In this document: piece by piece, positions 38,708-49,096 of the stretch
Layout of the letters: every line of letters begins with the position of its first letter
How positions within the stretch are numbered: position 1 is the first letter of the stretch
Assembly (NCBI GenBank): GCA_026418625.1
Contig: JAOABA010000042.1
Location: forward strand, 1-64,000
DNA length: 64,000 nucleotides
Direction of reading: 5' to 3'
DNA from: Candidatus Kapaibacterium sp.
Lineage (GTDB): Bacteria; Bacteroidota; Ignavibacteria; Kapaibacteriales; UBA2268
Notes under the pieces: generated by a model
Seen by the model: only the letters and a program-made list of their open reading frames with translations
Told to the model about the DNA's origin: nothing
Databases searched by the model: none
Program-made: the position numbers and the translations under genes

Positions 38708-39591
38708 TATTCAAATAATCCTTTCCCTTTTTTCAAAGCTTCATATCGTTTGATAGTTAATTCAATATAATCTGGATTTATGTCACAACCTATATATTTT
38801 CTATTGCCAATTAAAGTAGCCGCTATACCAGTTGTGCCACTTCCGTTGAAGGGGTCAAAAATAATATCACCAGGTTTTGTTGAAGCTTGAATGATTCTTT
38901 TTAACAAAGAAATAGGTTTTTGTGTCGGATGTTTGCCGAATTCTTTTTCTTTTGCTGATGGTGTTGGGATACTCCAAACACTTCTCATTTGAAGCTCAGG
39001 CTTTTTTAAATTATCTTCTGGAAAAAAACCATTTTTCATTAATTCATAATTGAAAAAATGTTTGGCATTTTTATCTTTACGTGCCCATAAAATTGTTTCA
39101 TGAGAAGCAGTGAAATATCTGCAAGATAAATTTGGAGATGCATTAGGTTTGAACCAAGCTATGTCATTCAATAAATGATAACCAAGTTTTTGTAGTAGGA
39201 ACCCACATTGGTAAATACTGTGATAAGTTCCACTTATCCAAATAGTTCCTTCTGGTTTGAGGATTCTTTTGGATTCTTTAATCCAAGTTTCGTGAAAAAA
39301 TAAATCATCATCAAAACCATTTGATTTATCCCATAATCCTTTGTTTACACTTACCATTCTTCCATTTTGACAAGTAAAGCCATTATTAGATAGCATATAT
39401 GGTGGATCAGCAAAAATCATATCTATATAATTTTCAGGTAAACGGCTCATCACCTCTAAACTGTCTTCATTGTATAATACAAAGTCATTAGTTCTATAAA
39501 CAGGTTTTATGCTATGCTTAACTTCATTTTTGGATAAATAATCAACTAATGTCTCAAATATTAGATTGTTATCAGTGATATTGCCTTCCAT
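38707..39591 (-). CDS. site-specific adenine-N6 DNA methyltransferase (DpnA/beta-class-like)
   Basis: FADPPYMLSNNGFTCQNGRMVSVNKGLWDKS; GKHPTQKPISLLKRIIQASTKPGDIIFDPFNGSGTTGIAA. Confidence 0.92.
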   Translation of the reverse strand: MEGNITDNNLIFETLVDYLSKNEVKHSIKPVYRTNDFVLYNEDSLEVMSRLPENYIDMIFADPPYMLSNNGFTCQNGRMVSVNKGLWDKSNGFDDDLFFHETWIKESKRILKPEGTIWISGTYHSIYQCGFLLQKLGYHLLNDIAWFKPNASPNLSCRYFTASHETILWARKDKNAKHFFNYELMKNGFFPEDNLKKPELQMRSVWSIPTPSAKEKEFGKHPTQKPISLLKRIIQASTKPGDIIFDPFNGSGTTGIAATLIGNRKYIGCDINPDYIELTIKRYEALKKGKGLFE

Positions 39592-39749
39592 ATTTTTATT
39601 GTTATTTTATGAGAAATAAATTCAAAGGGCTTAATCAATTATAAAATATTCAATTTTGAAATTTTTAAAATAATTAATCAAAAAAATTTATAATTACTAT
39701 TTCAATCTTTATTATTTTATTCCTTGTTAAAATCAATTTAAGTTAATTA

Positions 39750-39995
39750 TTAATATGCTAACCTGACAGCTTCAATTTCTGAGATACGCATTTTTAAAAT
39801 TCTCTCAACCCCACCTCGAAGTGTCATTGTCGCTCCGGGACATCCTGCACAGGCACCTGAAAGCTCCACATATACAATTCCATCTTCAACCTTTTTTAAC
39901 TTAATTCTACCACCATCTGCCTCTATATAGGGTTTGATGTCATTATCTATTACTTGTTGGACTTTTTCTATAAGTGATTTATTTTGTTCTTCCAT
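39750..39995 (-). CDS. NifU C-terminal-domain Fe-S scaffold protein
   Basis: IKPYIEADGGRIKLKKVEDGIVYVELSGACAGCPGATMTLRGGVERILK. Confidence 0.93.
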   Translation of the reverse strand: MEEQNKSLIEKVQQVIDNDIKPYIEADGGRIKLKKVEDGIVYVELSGACAGCPGATMTLRGGVERILKMRISEIEAVRLAY

Positions 39996-40141
39996 TTCTT
40001 TTCCTTCAATAATAAAAATATAAAATTAGAAAAATATTTTCTAACTTTCAATAGATTAATCGAATTAGTTCTTAAACTCAACTAAAACTTGTCATTATTT
40101 CTTAATTTTGAAGTTGTAATTAATAACATTTTATTTTTTTT

Positions 40142-42106
40142 ATGGAAAAAGAACTAAATTTTAATGAATTTTTAAAACAGCAATATTCTGACTGGGTTAA
40201 AGAAGCTGAATTATCGCTGAAAGGTAAACCTCTATCAAGTTTAGAAACCCAAACATACGAAAGCTTTAAGCTAAAACCTTTATATGTTGAAGAGGATTTA
40301 GAATCTCTTAAATATCTTGACTATTCTTATCCGGGATTTGAATATTTCCTCAGGGGAACAGAATTACTTGGTTACAAAAACAGAAAATGGCTTAATATTG
40401 TTGATATAAGTAATGTTGAGCCTGCTACATTAAAGAATTTTTTATCTAAGGAAAATGAACTTTGTCCTGATGGAGTTTCTTACCACTTTGATTTCGCCGA
40501 AAAAGATTCATTCGTTGAACATATAATCCTAACAAAAGAAGATTTGAAGGATTACTTTGAAAATCTTGACTTCAAAAATTCACATTTTTATTTCGGTGCA
40601 AATTCAAATCCATTGTTAATCTTTAATATTATTGATTCTTTTTTTGATGAAATTTCAGTCAATCCCAGTGAACTGAAGGGTGGCTTTGAATTTAGTCCTG
40701 TCAATTATTGGCTAAAATCGGGGAAAATTGAAAAAGATACCACGACAGTTTTTGATGAAATGACTGAGTTAATTAATAATGTTTCAAAGAAATACCCAAA
40801 TTTTAAAACAATAGCTATTGACTCAACATTGTTTCATAATGCAGGAGCAAATGCTATTCAGGAATTAGCTTTCACTCTTGCTATTGGAAATCTTTACATC
40901 CTTGAAATGCTTGAAAGAGGTTTGAATATTGATGAGATTGCCTCAAAAATCAGGGTAACAATGTCAGTCGGATCTCAATTTTTTGGAGAGATTGCAAAAT
41001 TTAGAGCAATCCGAGTCTTATGGGCAAATTTAATAAAGGCTTATGGTGGAAACAGCATCGCTCAAAAATTAAATCTCAATGTTGTTACAACACTTATAAA
41101 CAAAAGTAAGTTAGACCCTTATGTTAATATTCTTAGAATTACTTCAGAAACTATTTCTGCTATAATCGGAGGGTGTGACTCAATTCAAACCCATTCATTT
41201 GAGCACATTTATAAAAAAGCTGATGATTTTTCGCTTCGATTAGCTGTTAATACCCAAAATGTCCTAAGGGAAGAGTGCAATTTACTGGATGTAATTGACC
41301 CCTCTGCTGGTTCTTATTTGATTGAAAATTTAACCAAAACCTATTGTGAAGAAGCTTGGAAACTTTTCGGAGAAATATCAGAAAAGGGTTCTTTTATTGA
41401 TAATCTTAAATCCGGTTTAATTCAGGATTTAATTAATCAAATCTACGAAGCAAAACATAAAAATATGCTTATCAGAAAAGATGTTTTGATTGGAACAAAC
41501 AAATACCCAAATCTGAAAGAGGACAATGGAATTAATTATCGAAATGAAGAAAAAAATATCGATTCTAATCTCTCAAAGAGTAATTCTGAATTGATTTCAA
41601 TTATTCAGAAAAAAATTGAAGAAACTGAATTTATTGAGATTCCCAAACTCAATCAAAAAAGGCTTTCAGAGCCATTCGAAGAATTGAGATTGAGGAGCGA
41701 GAATTTTAAGAATTCAACCGGGAATTATCCAAAAGTTCTATTAGCTTGTTTTGGGAGTTTAAAACAATACAAACCAAGAGCGGATTTTTCATCTGAATAC
41801 TTTGCTGTTGGTGGTTTTGAATCAGAATTATATACTTTCGATAATATTGAATCTGCTCTGACCGAAATAAGTAAATCAGATATAAAAGTTTGCGTTATTT
41901 GTTCAAGTGATGATCTTTATGAGACACTTGTTGAAGATTTTGCAAGGAAATTTAAAAATCAAAACACAAATAAAATATTGATTTTAGCCGGAAACCCCGG
42001 AGAAAAACAAGCCCAATTCAGCTCAGCAGGTGTTGATGATTATATTTATCTTCGCTCCAATGTTTATGAAAAATTAAATTTAATAATGAACAAAATAGGA
42101 ATCTGA
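40142..42106 (+). CDS. mutA: methylmalonyl-CoA mutase small subunit
   Basis: divergent mutase TIM barrel upstream of the large subunit; [13 protein letters not shown]; lacks the DxHxxG B12 motif. Confidence 0.92.
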   Translation: MEKELNFNEFLKQQYSDWVKEAELSLKGKPLSSLETQTYESFKLKPLYVEEDLESLKYLDYSYPGFEYFLRGTELLGYKNRKWLNIVDISNVEPATLKNFLSKENELCPDGVSYHFDFAEKDSFVEHIILTKEDLKDYFENLDFKNSHFYFGANSNPLLIFNIIDSFFDEISVNPSELKGGFEFSPVNYWLKSGKIEKDTTTVFDEMTELINNVSKKYPNFKTIAIDSTLFHNAGANAIQELAFTLAIGNLYILEMLERGLNIDEIASKIRVTMSVGSQFFGEIAKFRAIRVLWANLIKAYGGNSIAQKLNLNVVTTLINKSKLDPYVNILRITSETISAIIGGCDSIQTHSFEHIYKKADDFSLRLAVNTQNVLREECNLLDVIDPSAGSYLIENLTKTYCEEAWKLFGEISEKGSFIDNLKSGLIQDLINQIYEAKHKNMLIRKDVLIGTNKYPNLKEDNGINYRNEEKNIDSNLSKSNSELISIIQKKIEETEFIEIPKLNQKRLSEPFEELRLRSENFKNSTGNYPKVLLACFGSLKQYKPRADFSSEYFAVGGFESELYTFDNIESALTEISKSDIKVCVICSSDDLYETLVEDFARKFKNQNTNKILILAGNPGEKQAQFSSAGVDDYIYLRSNVYEKLNLIMNKIGI

Positions 42107-42108
42107 AA

Positions 42109-44283
42109 ATGAAACAACCTGATTTTAAAAATATTGAATTAGATTTTAATCTTGAAAATATTAATTATTCCGATTGGCAATCTGCCGTTGAAGGATCATT
42201 TAATATTAAAATTGAAGATCTCAAAACTGAAACACTCGAAAATATAACTCTTGAACCGCTATATGACAAGAAAAGTTTAGAAAATCTGCAACATATCGGA
42301 TATTTCCCCGGTTTGCCTCCTTTTCTTCGAGGTCCATATCCTACAATGTATGTTCAAAAGCCTTGGACCATCAGGCAGTATGCGGGATTTTCAACTGCAG
42401 AAGAAAGTAATGCTTTTTACCGTAGAAACCTTGCTGCTGGTCAAATGGGGCTTTCAGTAGCTTTCGATCTCGCCACCCATCGAGGATATGATTCGGATCA
42501 TCCAAGAGTAATTGGTGATGTCGGAATGGCTGGAGTAGCTGTTGATTCTATTCTTGATATGAAAATTCTTTTTGATAGTATTCCTTTGGACAAAATCTCT
42601 GTTTCGATGACAATGAACGGAGCTGTATTACCTGTTATGGCTTTTTATATCGTTGCAGCAGAGGAACAGGGAGTAACTCAGGAGCAGCTTTCGGGAACCA
42701 TACAGAATGATATTCTCAAAGAATATATGGTAAGAAACACCTATATTTATCCACCCGAAGCCTCAATGCGAATTATCGCCGACATTTTTGCCTATACCTC
42801 AAAGAATATGCCTAAATTTAATTGTATATCTGTTTCAGGATATCATATGCAGGAAGCTGGTGCAACGGCAGACCTCGAAATGGCTTATACTCTTGCTGAT
42901 GGACTTGAATATGTTAGAACTGGAATAAAAGCAGGGCTTGATATTGATGCTTTCGCTCCAAGGATTTCGTTCTTTTGGGCTATCGGAAAGAACTTCTTTA
43001 TGGAAATAGCCAAGATGCGTGCAGCAAGAATGCTATGGGCAAAATTAATCAAGCAATTCAACCCGAAAAATCCAAAATCAATGGCTTTGAGAACTCACAG
43101 CCAAACATCAGGTTGGAGCTTAACCGAGCAGGATCCTTTCAATAATGTCATCAGAACCTGCATTGAAGCAATGGCTGCTGCAATGGGTCATACTCAATCA
43201 TTGCACACAAATTCATTGGACGAAGCAATTGCACTGCCAACTGACTTCTCAGCAAGAATTTCGAGAAATACCCAGTTGTTTTTGCAGGAAGAGACAGGTA
43301 TTTGCAACGTTATTGATCCTTGGGCTGGTTCATATTTTGTTGAAAAACTTACTAATGACTTGATGGAAAAAGCTTGGGCTCATATTCAGGAAATAGAATC
43401 TCTCGGAGGAATGGCTAAAGCTATCGAAACAGGTATCCCAAAAATGAGGATTGAGGAAGCTGCTGCAAAAAGACAGGCAAGAATTGACTCAGGCAAGGAA
43501 ATAATTGTAGGAGTTAACAAATATAAACCTGAAGCTGAAATCCCTATTGAAATCCTCGAAGTTGATAATCGGGCTGTTCGTGAACAACAGATTAAAAGAT
43601 TGCAGGAACTCAAAGCATCGAGGGACGAAACAGCGGTTCAAAAAGCTCTTGATGATTTAACTAATGCTGCCGCAACGGGAACAGGCAATCTTCTTGAGTT
43701 ATCAATCAATGCTGCAAGAGTTAGAGCAACTCTTGGAGAAATTTCCTATGCTCTTGAAAAAGTATTTGGACGTCACAAGGCAGTAATAAAAGCTATATCA
43801 GGTGTTTATTCATCAGAATTTTCTCAGAAAGAGCAGATTCAAAAAGTTATCGAACTTGGTGATGAATTCGAAAAATTGGACGGTCGTCGCCCAAGAATTT
43901 ATGTGGCAAAAATGGGTCAGGACGGTCACGATCGAGGTGCAAAAGTAATTGCAACTGCCTTTGCTGATATGGGCTTTGATGTTGATATCGGTCCTTTATT
44001 CCAGACTCCTGAGGAAACTGCCCGTGCCGCAGTTGAAAACGATGTTCATATCATTGGAGTAAGCTCTCTTGCTGCTGGTCATAAGACTCTCATCCCGCAA
44101 CTTTGGGAAGAGTTAAAAAAATATGGTAGAGAAGATATTATGATAGTTGTTGGTGGAGTCATTCCCCAGCAGGATTATGATTTCCTTTACAAAAACGGAG
44201 CAAAGGAAATATTTGGTCCCGGAACTGTCATCACTGAAGCCGCCGAAAAAATAATCAGGGATTTAATGGAAAAGATGAGATAA
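42109..44283 (+). CDS. mutB: methylmalonyl-CoA mutase large subunit
   Basis: [86 protein letters not shown]. Confidence 0.98.
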   Translation: MKQPDFKNIELDFNLENINYSDWQSAVEGSFNIKIEDLKTETLENITLEPLYDKKSLENLQHIGYFPGLPPFLRGPYPTMYVQKPWTIRQYAGFSTAEESNAFYRRNLAAGQMGLSVAFDLATHRGYDSDHPRVIGDVGMAGVAVDSILDMKILFDSIPLDKISVSMTMNGAVLPVMAFYIVAAEEQGVTQEQLSGTIQNDILKEYMVRNTYIYPPEASMRIIADIFAYTSKNMPKFNCISVSGYHMQEAGATADLEMAYTLADGLEYVRTGIKAGLDIDAFAPRISFFWAIGKNFFMEIAKMRAARMLWAKLIKQFNPKNPKSMALRTHSQTSGWSLTEQDPFNNVIRTCIEAMAAAMGHTQSLHTNSLDEAIALPTDFSARISRNTQLFLQEETGICNVIDPWAGSYFVEKLTNDLMEKAWAHIQEIESLGGMAKAIETGIPKMRIEEAAAKRQARIDSGKEIIVGVNKYKPEAEIPIEILEVDNRAVREQQIKRLQELKASRDETAVQKALDDLTNAAATGTGNLLELSINAARVRATLGEISYALEKVFGRHKAVIKAISGVYSSEFSQKEQIQKVIELGDEFEKLDGRRPRIYVAKMGQDGHDRGAKVIATAFADMGFDVDIGPLFQTPEETARAAVENDVHIIGVSSLAAGHKTLIPQLWEELKKYGREDIMIVVGGVIPQQDYDFLYKNGAKEIFGPGTVITEAAEKIIRDLMEKMR

Positions 44284-44350
44284 ATATTATTTTTTATCTT
44301 GTTATAGGATAATCTATTTGGTTAAACTTTTAAGAAACTTAGATAAAAAA

Positions 44351-44395
44351 AGAGGGGTTTTTAAATTTTAGAAACCCCTCTGTTTTTTGGATTAT
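44351..44395 (+). terminator. Rho-independent terminator after mutB
   Basis: AGAGGGGTTTTTaaattttagAAACCCCTCTGTTTTTT. Confidence 0.85.
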
Positions 44396-44436
44396 TTAAA
44401 ATGTTATGTCAATTATGAGCTAAAAAAATGACATAA

Positions 44437-44910
44437 TTAATTTTTGTTTCTATATCTATTTCCGCTTCCTTGTCCCTGTCCCTGTCCTTTACCTTTAGAG
44501 CCTCCAGTATTTTGATTATGCTTGATAATTTCTTTGAATTTGGTTAATTGCTCTGTGGAAAGTATTTTCCCCGCTTCGGCATAGGTTTTATCGAAAACGA
44601 CTTTAATTTCATCGCGCATTTTCTGGCGCTCGTCCGGACCGGCATCTTTGTATTTTTCTCGAATTGCTTTAACCTGACTGTTATGATTTTTCATAATGGG
44701 GGTGAGTTTCGAAACCTGATCGTCAGTTAGGTTTAATTTTTCTTTTAGTTCGGTGATGCGACCTGTGCCATCTCCTTTGGAATAGCCTTTTCTTTTTGCT
44801 TCAAGCGAATTGAAAGATAAACCAAAAATAATAAGAACAATAATGCTTGCAAACAATGCTTTTGATGTTAGATCAAATCTTTTATTATACATTTTATATC
44901 TCCTATTCAT
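44437..44910 (-). CDS. Spy/CpxP-like (LTXXQ-type) exported protein
   Basis: signal peptide; LKEKLNLTDDQVSKLTPIMKNH..DEIKVVFDKTYAEAGKILSTEQLTKFKEI; GQGQGQG tail. Confidence 0.7.
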   Translation of the reverse strand: MNRRYKMYNKRFDLTSKALFASIIVLIIFGLSFNSLEAKRKGYSKGDGTGRITELKEKLNLTDDQVSKLTPIMKNHNSQVKAIREKYKDAGPDERQKMRDEIKVVFDKTYAEAGKILSTEQLTKFKEIIKHNQNTGGSKGKGQGQGQGSGNRYRNKN

Positions 44911-45365
44911 AAAAAAAATTCAATCCTTTGACACAAAATTTTGATGAAAGGTTTAAAAGTTTTAAAAAAATTTTTTATCCTTGACACCTTTTGATAAAAA
45001 TCTGACTATTAATATTTGAGGAAAAATAAAAATAAAAGAATTAAAAAATTCCGTAGTTCTACGGATAGGATTAAGTAAAATAAAGCATTATCTTGCATAA
45101 GCGAAAAATACTTTTTTAAATGTAAGTAATTTAAATATATATAGATTCTGTTTGATTGAATAGATTTTGTGGCTTTAGATAAGAATTTTTTCTTATAAAA
45201 TTTCTAAACAACATATTTTTAACTTATTGAAAGGCAAAAGCCATAAAAAAGTTTTTTTCGCTCGCAATTATTCTTCTTGCATTAATCTCGCTGCAATCGT
45301 ATTCTCATCTTGACAAACCATATTTGTTAAGAAAATTTTTTCTCACTTTTTTTAGGAGAACTCAA

Positions 45366-47090
45366 ATGAAAACATTACTCACCACACTCGCAGTATTAAC
45401 TCTTATGCTATTTAGTAGCATTGCTTATGGAAATCCTGATATAATCAGACAAATCGGCTCAGGTTCAAATTACGGTGTTAATATATATACTGACATCGTT
45501 TATATGAATGGATACTACTACTTTGCAGCTGATGACGGAAACGGAAGTGACCTATGGAGGACTGATGGAACCTTTGAAGGAACTGAGAAAGTATGTGAGG
45601 TCAATACTAATAATATAATGGGTGCGATTTATAACATCATAGTCGCTGACAATACACTCTATTTTAGGGGATTAACACCCACTTATGGATGGGAACTATG
45701 GATTAGCAATGGTAATATAGGGAATGGTGCTATGTTAAAGGATATCAATCCCGGTACAGGTTCTTCTACTCCACTGGGGGGGTTTTATGGAGTTAAAATG
45801 GGTTCTTATTTTTATTTTGCTGCAGCTTATACAACAGTAAATTACAAGGTAGGAAGCATTCTTTACACTGATTTCCCAAAAGCCGAACTTTACAAAACTG
45901 ATGGGACATCAGCAGGAACGGTCAAAGTGAAAGATATCTGTTCGACCTGCAAAACAGGCGGAGCTCCTGCTGGATTGACAGTTATGAATAACAAATTATA
46001 TTTCTTTGCTTATGATCCTAAAAAAAACTGGGAGTTTTGGCAATCAGATGGAACTTCTGCAGGAACTATTCTGGTCAAAGACATCAATGTCGGCTCAGGA
46101 TCCTCAAGTGGTCAATATCCCACTTTATTAACTGATGCAAATAACTTATCACATATTTATTTCAAAGCCGATGACGGAACTGGTTTTGGTTTATGGAAGA
46201 GTAATGGAACATCAAATGGAACAATTAAAGTTAAAAGTGGTATAAATTTTTATCCATCCGACGATGGTAGACTTCGAATTTATAATGATAAACTTTATTT
46301 CGTTACTTTGGAAACCAATCAGAATGAAATCTGGGTTTCAGACGGCACTACCAATGGGACAAACAGACTTTATGACATAGGCGGACCAGGTTTTAATGGT
46401 GATCCAAGATATATTAACATCATTGATAATAAGATGTACTTCAGTGCCATACATCCGGATTATGGCAGGGAACTATGGATTTATGATTTTTCTAATCAAT
46501 CAATGACAACCATTGATATCAATAGTGGAGCAAATAGTTCAAATGCTGCTTATTCATATAATACAAATGCTAGAATTGTAGAATTAGGAGATTATGTTTA
46601 TTTCATCGCAGATGGCGGATCTGGCTATCAACTATATAGACTGAATAAATATGATTATAACAATTTAGAAGCACTTACAAACTTCACTGAGAATCCTCCT
46701 GAATTTAAACATTTGGCTGTATTGGACGGTAAAATAATTTTTTCGGCTAAAGTTGTTGGTGCTGGCTGGCAATTATGGATTTATGATCCGAATGAAGGTA
46801 GCCCAAGACAAACCACGTTCGATTTCTTTGGCAATGAGAGCAACACCAAGCTTAGCATTAAGCCAAACCCGGCTCAAGATGTGCTGAACATTTCTGCTGA
46901 CTTCGGAGAGAAACAGGATGTTGAGCTGAGCATTTTTGATGTAATCGGCAATCGGGTAATAAGCTTAAACAGAGCCTCAACAAACTCAATAAACGAGCAA
47001 CTGAATATATCGAACCTCGCTCAGGGTGTCTATTTCGTAAGACTCAAGATGAGCACAGACATCATCATAAAGAAGATAGTAAAGAATTAA
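45366..47090 (+). CDS. ELWxxDGT repeat protein with T9SS type A-like sorting domain
   Basis: ELYKTDGTSAGTVKVKDI, EFWQSDGTSAGTILVKDI, EIWVSDGTTNGT; C-term IKPNPAQDVLNISADFGEKQDVELSIFDVIGNRV..GVYFVRLK. Confidence 0.9.
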   Translation: MKTLLTTLAVLTLMLFSSIAYGNPDIIRQIGSGSNYGVNIYTDIVYMNGYYYFAADDGNGSDLWRTDGTFEGTEKVCEVNTNNIMGAIYNIIVADNTLYFRGLTPTYGWELWISNGNIGNGAMLKDINPGTGSSTPLGGFYGVKMGSYFYFAAAYTTVNYKVGSILYTDFPKAELYKTDGTSAGTVKVKDICSTCKTGGAPAGLTVMNNKLYFFAYDPKKNWEFWQSDGTSAGTILVKDINVGSGSSSGQYPTLLTDANNLSHIYFKADDGTGFGLWKSNGTSNGTIKVKSGINFYPSDDGRLRIYNDKLYFVTLETNQNEIWVSDGTTNGTNRLYDIGGPGFNGDPRYINIIDNKMYFSAIHPDYGRELWIYDFSNQSMTTIDINSGANSSNAAYSYNTNARIVELGDYVYFIADGGSGYQLYRLNKYDYNNLEALTNFTENPPEFKHLAVLDGKIIFSAKVVGAGWQLWIYDPNEGSPRQTTFDFFGNESNTKLSIKPNPAQDVLNISADFGEKQDVELSIFDVIGNRVISLNRASTNSINEQLNISNLAQGVYFVRLKMSTDIIIKKIVKN

Positions 47091-47099
47091 TTGAATCAA

Positions 47100-47130
47100 G
47101 GCACGGTGTAAAAGCCGTGCCTTTTTTTTA
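47100..47130 (+). terminator. Rho-independent terminator
   Basis: GGCACGGtgtaaaagCCGTGCCTTTTTTT. Confidence 0.9.
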
Positions 47131-47132
47131 TC

Positions 47133-47492
47133 TTAATATCTACTATCGAACATAGTGCCGTTATCAACTCGTTTGGCATTGTAGAGTCTGCGGTCTCCTA
47201 TCTCACAATCAACGAAATGCTTTTCGACTTTTCCGTTAATTGTATAGTAGTGCCATCCATAGATTTTATTTTTGAGTAGCAAGGAAGTAATTTTGCAAAA
47301 GTCATTAAGTTCTTTTTCTTTCAAAGAACCAATATCAATTCTATCTTTAGCAGTTAGATTGAAAGCATTTTCTACCTGATTAAGGACTTCCTTTGATGGT
47401 AAATCCCTTTTCTGAGCGTTCACATCCGCTGAAAAATTTAGATTTTCCCTATTTTCGGCAATATCAGATAAAAAAATCATTTCAACAATCAT
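47133..47492 (-). CDS. hypothetical protein
   Basis: 119-aa ORF between a terminator and the HU/COX24-like genes; no recognised domain; start overlaps a strong hairpin. Confidence 0.5.
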   Translation of the reverse strand: MIVEMIFLSDIAENRENLNFSADVNAQKRDLPSKEVLNQVENAFNLTAKDRIDIGSLKEKELNDFCKITSLLLKNKIYGWHYYTINGKVEKHFVDCEIGDRRLYNAKRVDNGTMFDSRY

Positions 47493-47515
47493 TAAATAAC
47501 ATTGTTGAAATGATT
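47475..47515 (-). terminator. 15-bp perfect inverted repeat followed by T-run on - strand: terminator/attenuator of the HU-COX24-like unit
   Basis: AATCATTTCAACAAT (loop 11) ATTGTTGAAATGATT, then TTTTT on the minus strand. Confidence 0.6.
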
Positions 47516-47577
47516 ATCGGAGTTTAAAACTAAAAGTTTAAAAAGACATCAATAAAAAATCTACAGAGTCCGAGAAA

Positions 47578-47673
47578 CTAACGATTTCTCTTTTTATGTC
47601 TGTTCTTTCTTAATCTTTTTTTCCTTTTATGGGTAGCCATTTTATGTCTTTTACGCTTTTTTCCGCAGGGCAT
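47578..47673 (-). CDS. 31-aa AURKAIP1/COX24 (mS38-like) basic protein
   Basis: MPCGKKRKRHKMATHKRKKRLRKNRHKKRNR*; below the 60-aa cutoff of the supplied ORF track. Confidence 0.88.
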   Translation of the reverse strand: MPCGKKRKRHKMATHKRKKRLRKNRHKKRNR

Positions 47674-47704
47674 TCTAAAAACCTCAATTAATAATTAAAT
47701 ATTT

Positions 47705-48013
47705 TTATTCGTTATTGACATCCATCTGAACTTTTAAAGATTCATTAACTTTCTGAAGAAATTCAGGAGATGGTTTGAACACTGGAACAAATCTTTTCTC
47801 AAGAGGAACAAGATCACCAGTCTTTGGATTACGTGCCATTCTTGGTTTTCTGCCTTTATGTTTGAAAACTCCAAATCCTCTTAATTCGATTCGTTTACCT
47901 GATGAAACTGCATTGATAATACTGGAGAAAACACCATCAACAACTGCTTTGGTTTCAATTTTAGTCAAACCTGTAGCTTTAGCTATTTCATCAACTATAT
48001 CTGCTTTTGTCAT
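47705..48013 (-). CDS. HU/IHF family DNA-binding protein
   Basis: MTKADIVDEIAKATGLTKIETKAVVDGVFSSIINAVSSGKRIELRGFGVFKHKGRKPRMARNPKTGD. Confidence 0.96.
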   Translation of the reverse strand: MTKADIVDEIAKATGLTKIETKAVVDGVFSSIINAVSSGKRIELRGFGVFKHKGRKPRMARNPKTGDLVPLEKRFVPVFKPSPEFLQKVNESLKVQMDVNNE

Positions 48014-48229
48014 ACAAGTCCCGATATTATAACAACATAATGTATTTTTAAAAAAATAAGATAGCAAATTTATAAAAACTGAACCTAAAAAAAAAATTGA
48101 TTTGATTTTTTTATTTTTGTCTATTAAAAATGATTTTTATTCGTTTATAACTTAACATACATTATTAAAGCTATGAATCTTATTATTTTTAGTTGAAAAA
48201 TTCATAGTATTACGGTAATTTAGTTTTTT

Positions 48230-49096
48230 TTGAATTTACAAAGTGGAGAAGCTTTGGATTGGAACAATCAAATTGCAAATGATGACAAAATAGTCCAAGA
48301 AGAAATTTTAAACTCTGGCAAGATTCCACGTCACATTGCAATTATAATGGATGGTAACGGACGTTGGGCTGTTCAAAGAAATTTATCAAGAACTGCCGGA
48401 CATCGTGAGGGAATAGAAAGCGTTAGAGATATTGTTAAAGCTTCGTCCCAGCTTGGGGTTAAATATCTTACTCTTTACGCATTTTCAATCGAAAACTGGA
48501 AGCGACCAGTTACCGAAGTCCGTGTTCTAATGGGTTTACTTGAGCATTTCTTAAAAGTTGAACTTGAAGAGCTTCATCAAAATAATGTTCGTGTAAAAGC
48601 AATCGGGAAATTAAACTCGCTTCCTAAATCAGTTCAAAAGCTATTAAGAAGAGCTATCGAAGTTACTGCTGAGAACACAGGTTTAACCCTTACCCTTGCC
48701 CTCAGTTATAGTGGCAGATGGGATATTCTTAGAGCTGTTCAAATTATAGCATTTGATGTCAAAAGAGGAAAATTATCGCCAGAAGATCTAACTTCGGAAA
48801 AATTTGCAAGTTATTTGCAGACAAAAGATCTGCCTGATCCCGATTTACTTATTAGAACAAGCGGAGAGATGCGATTGAGCAACTTTTTGCTTTGGGAATT
48901 GGCATATTCCGAAATTTTTGTTACAAAGAAATTTTGGCCCGAATTCAGAAGGCAGGATTTATATGAAGCCATTTCGGATTATATTAAAAGAGAAAGAAGA
49001 TTTGGCAAGACTTCTGCCCAAGTCGCTTCCGAAGAACAAGACTCCAAAAACGACAGTTACATACAAAAGGTGATAAATGCCTTCAAATCGAAGTAA
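48230..49096 (+). CDS. uppS: isoprenyl (undecaprenyl) diphosphate synthase; exact start uncertain (non-ATG)
   Basis: IPRHIAIIMDGNGRWAVQRNLSRTAGHREGIESVRDIVKASSQLGVKYLTLYAFSIENWKRP. Confidence 0.95.
   Translation: MNLQSGEALDWNNQIANDDKIVQEEILNSGKIPRHIAIIMDGNGRWAVQRNLSRTAGHREGIESVRDIVKASSQLGVKYLTLYAFSIENWKRPVTEVRVLMGLLEHFLKVELEELHQNNVRVKAIGKLNSLPKSVQKLLRRAIEVTAENTGLTLTLALSYSGRWDILRAVQIIAFDVKRGKLSPEDLTSEKFASYLQTKDLPDPDLLIRTSGEMRLSNFLLWELAYSEIFVTKKFWPEFRRQDLYEAISDYIKRERRFGKTSAQVASEEQDSKNDSYIQKVINAFKSK

Noticed and set aside
44437-44910. Possible collagen-like/repeat toxin from the GQGQGQG tail
   Set aside because: Only a short low-complexity tail on a Spy/CpxP-like protein; no supporting context.
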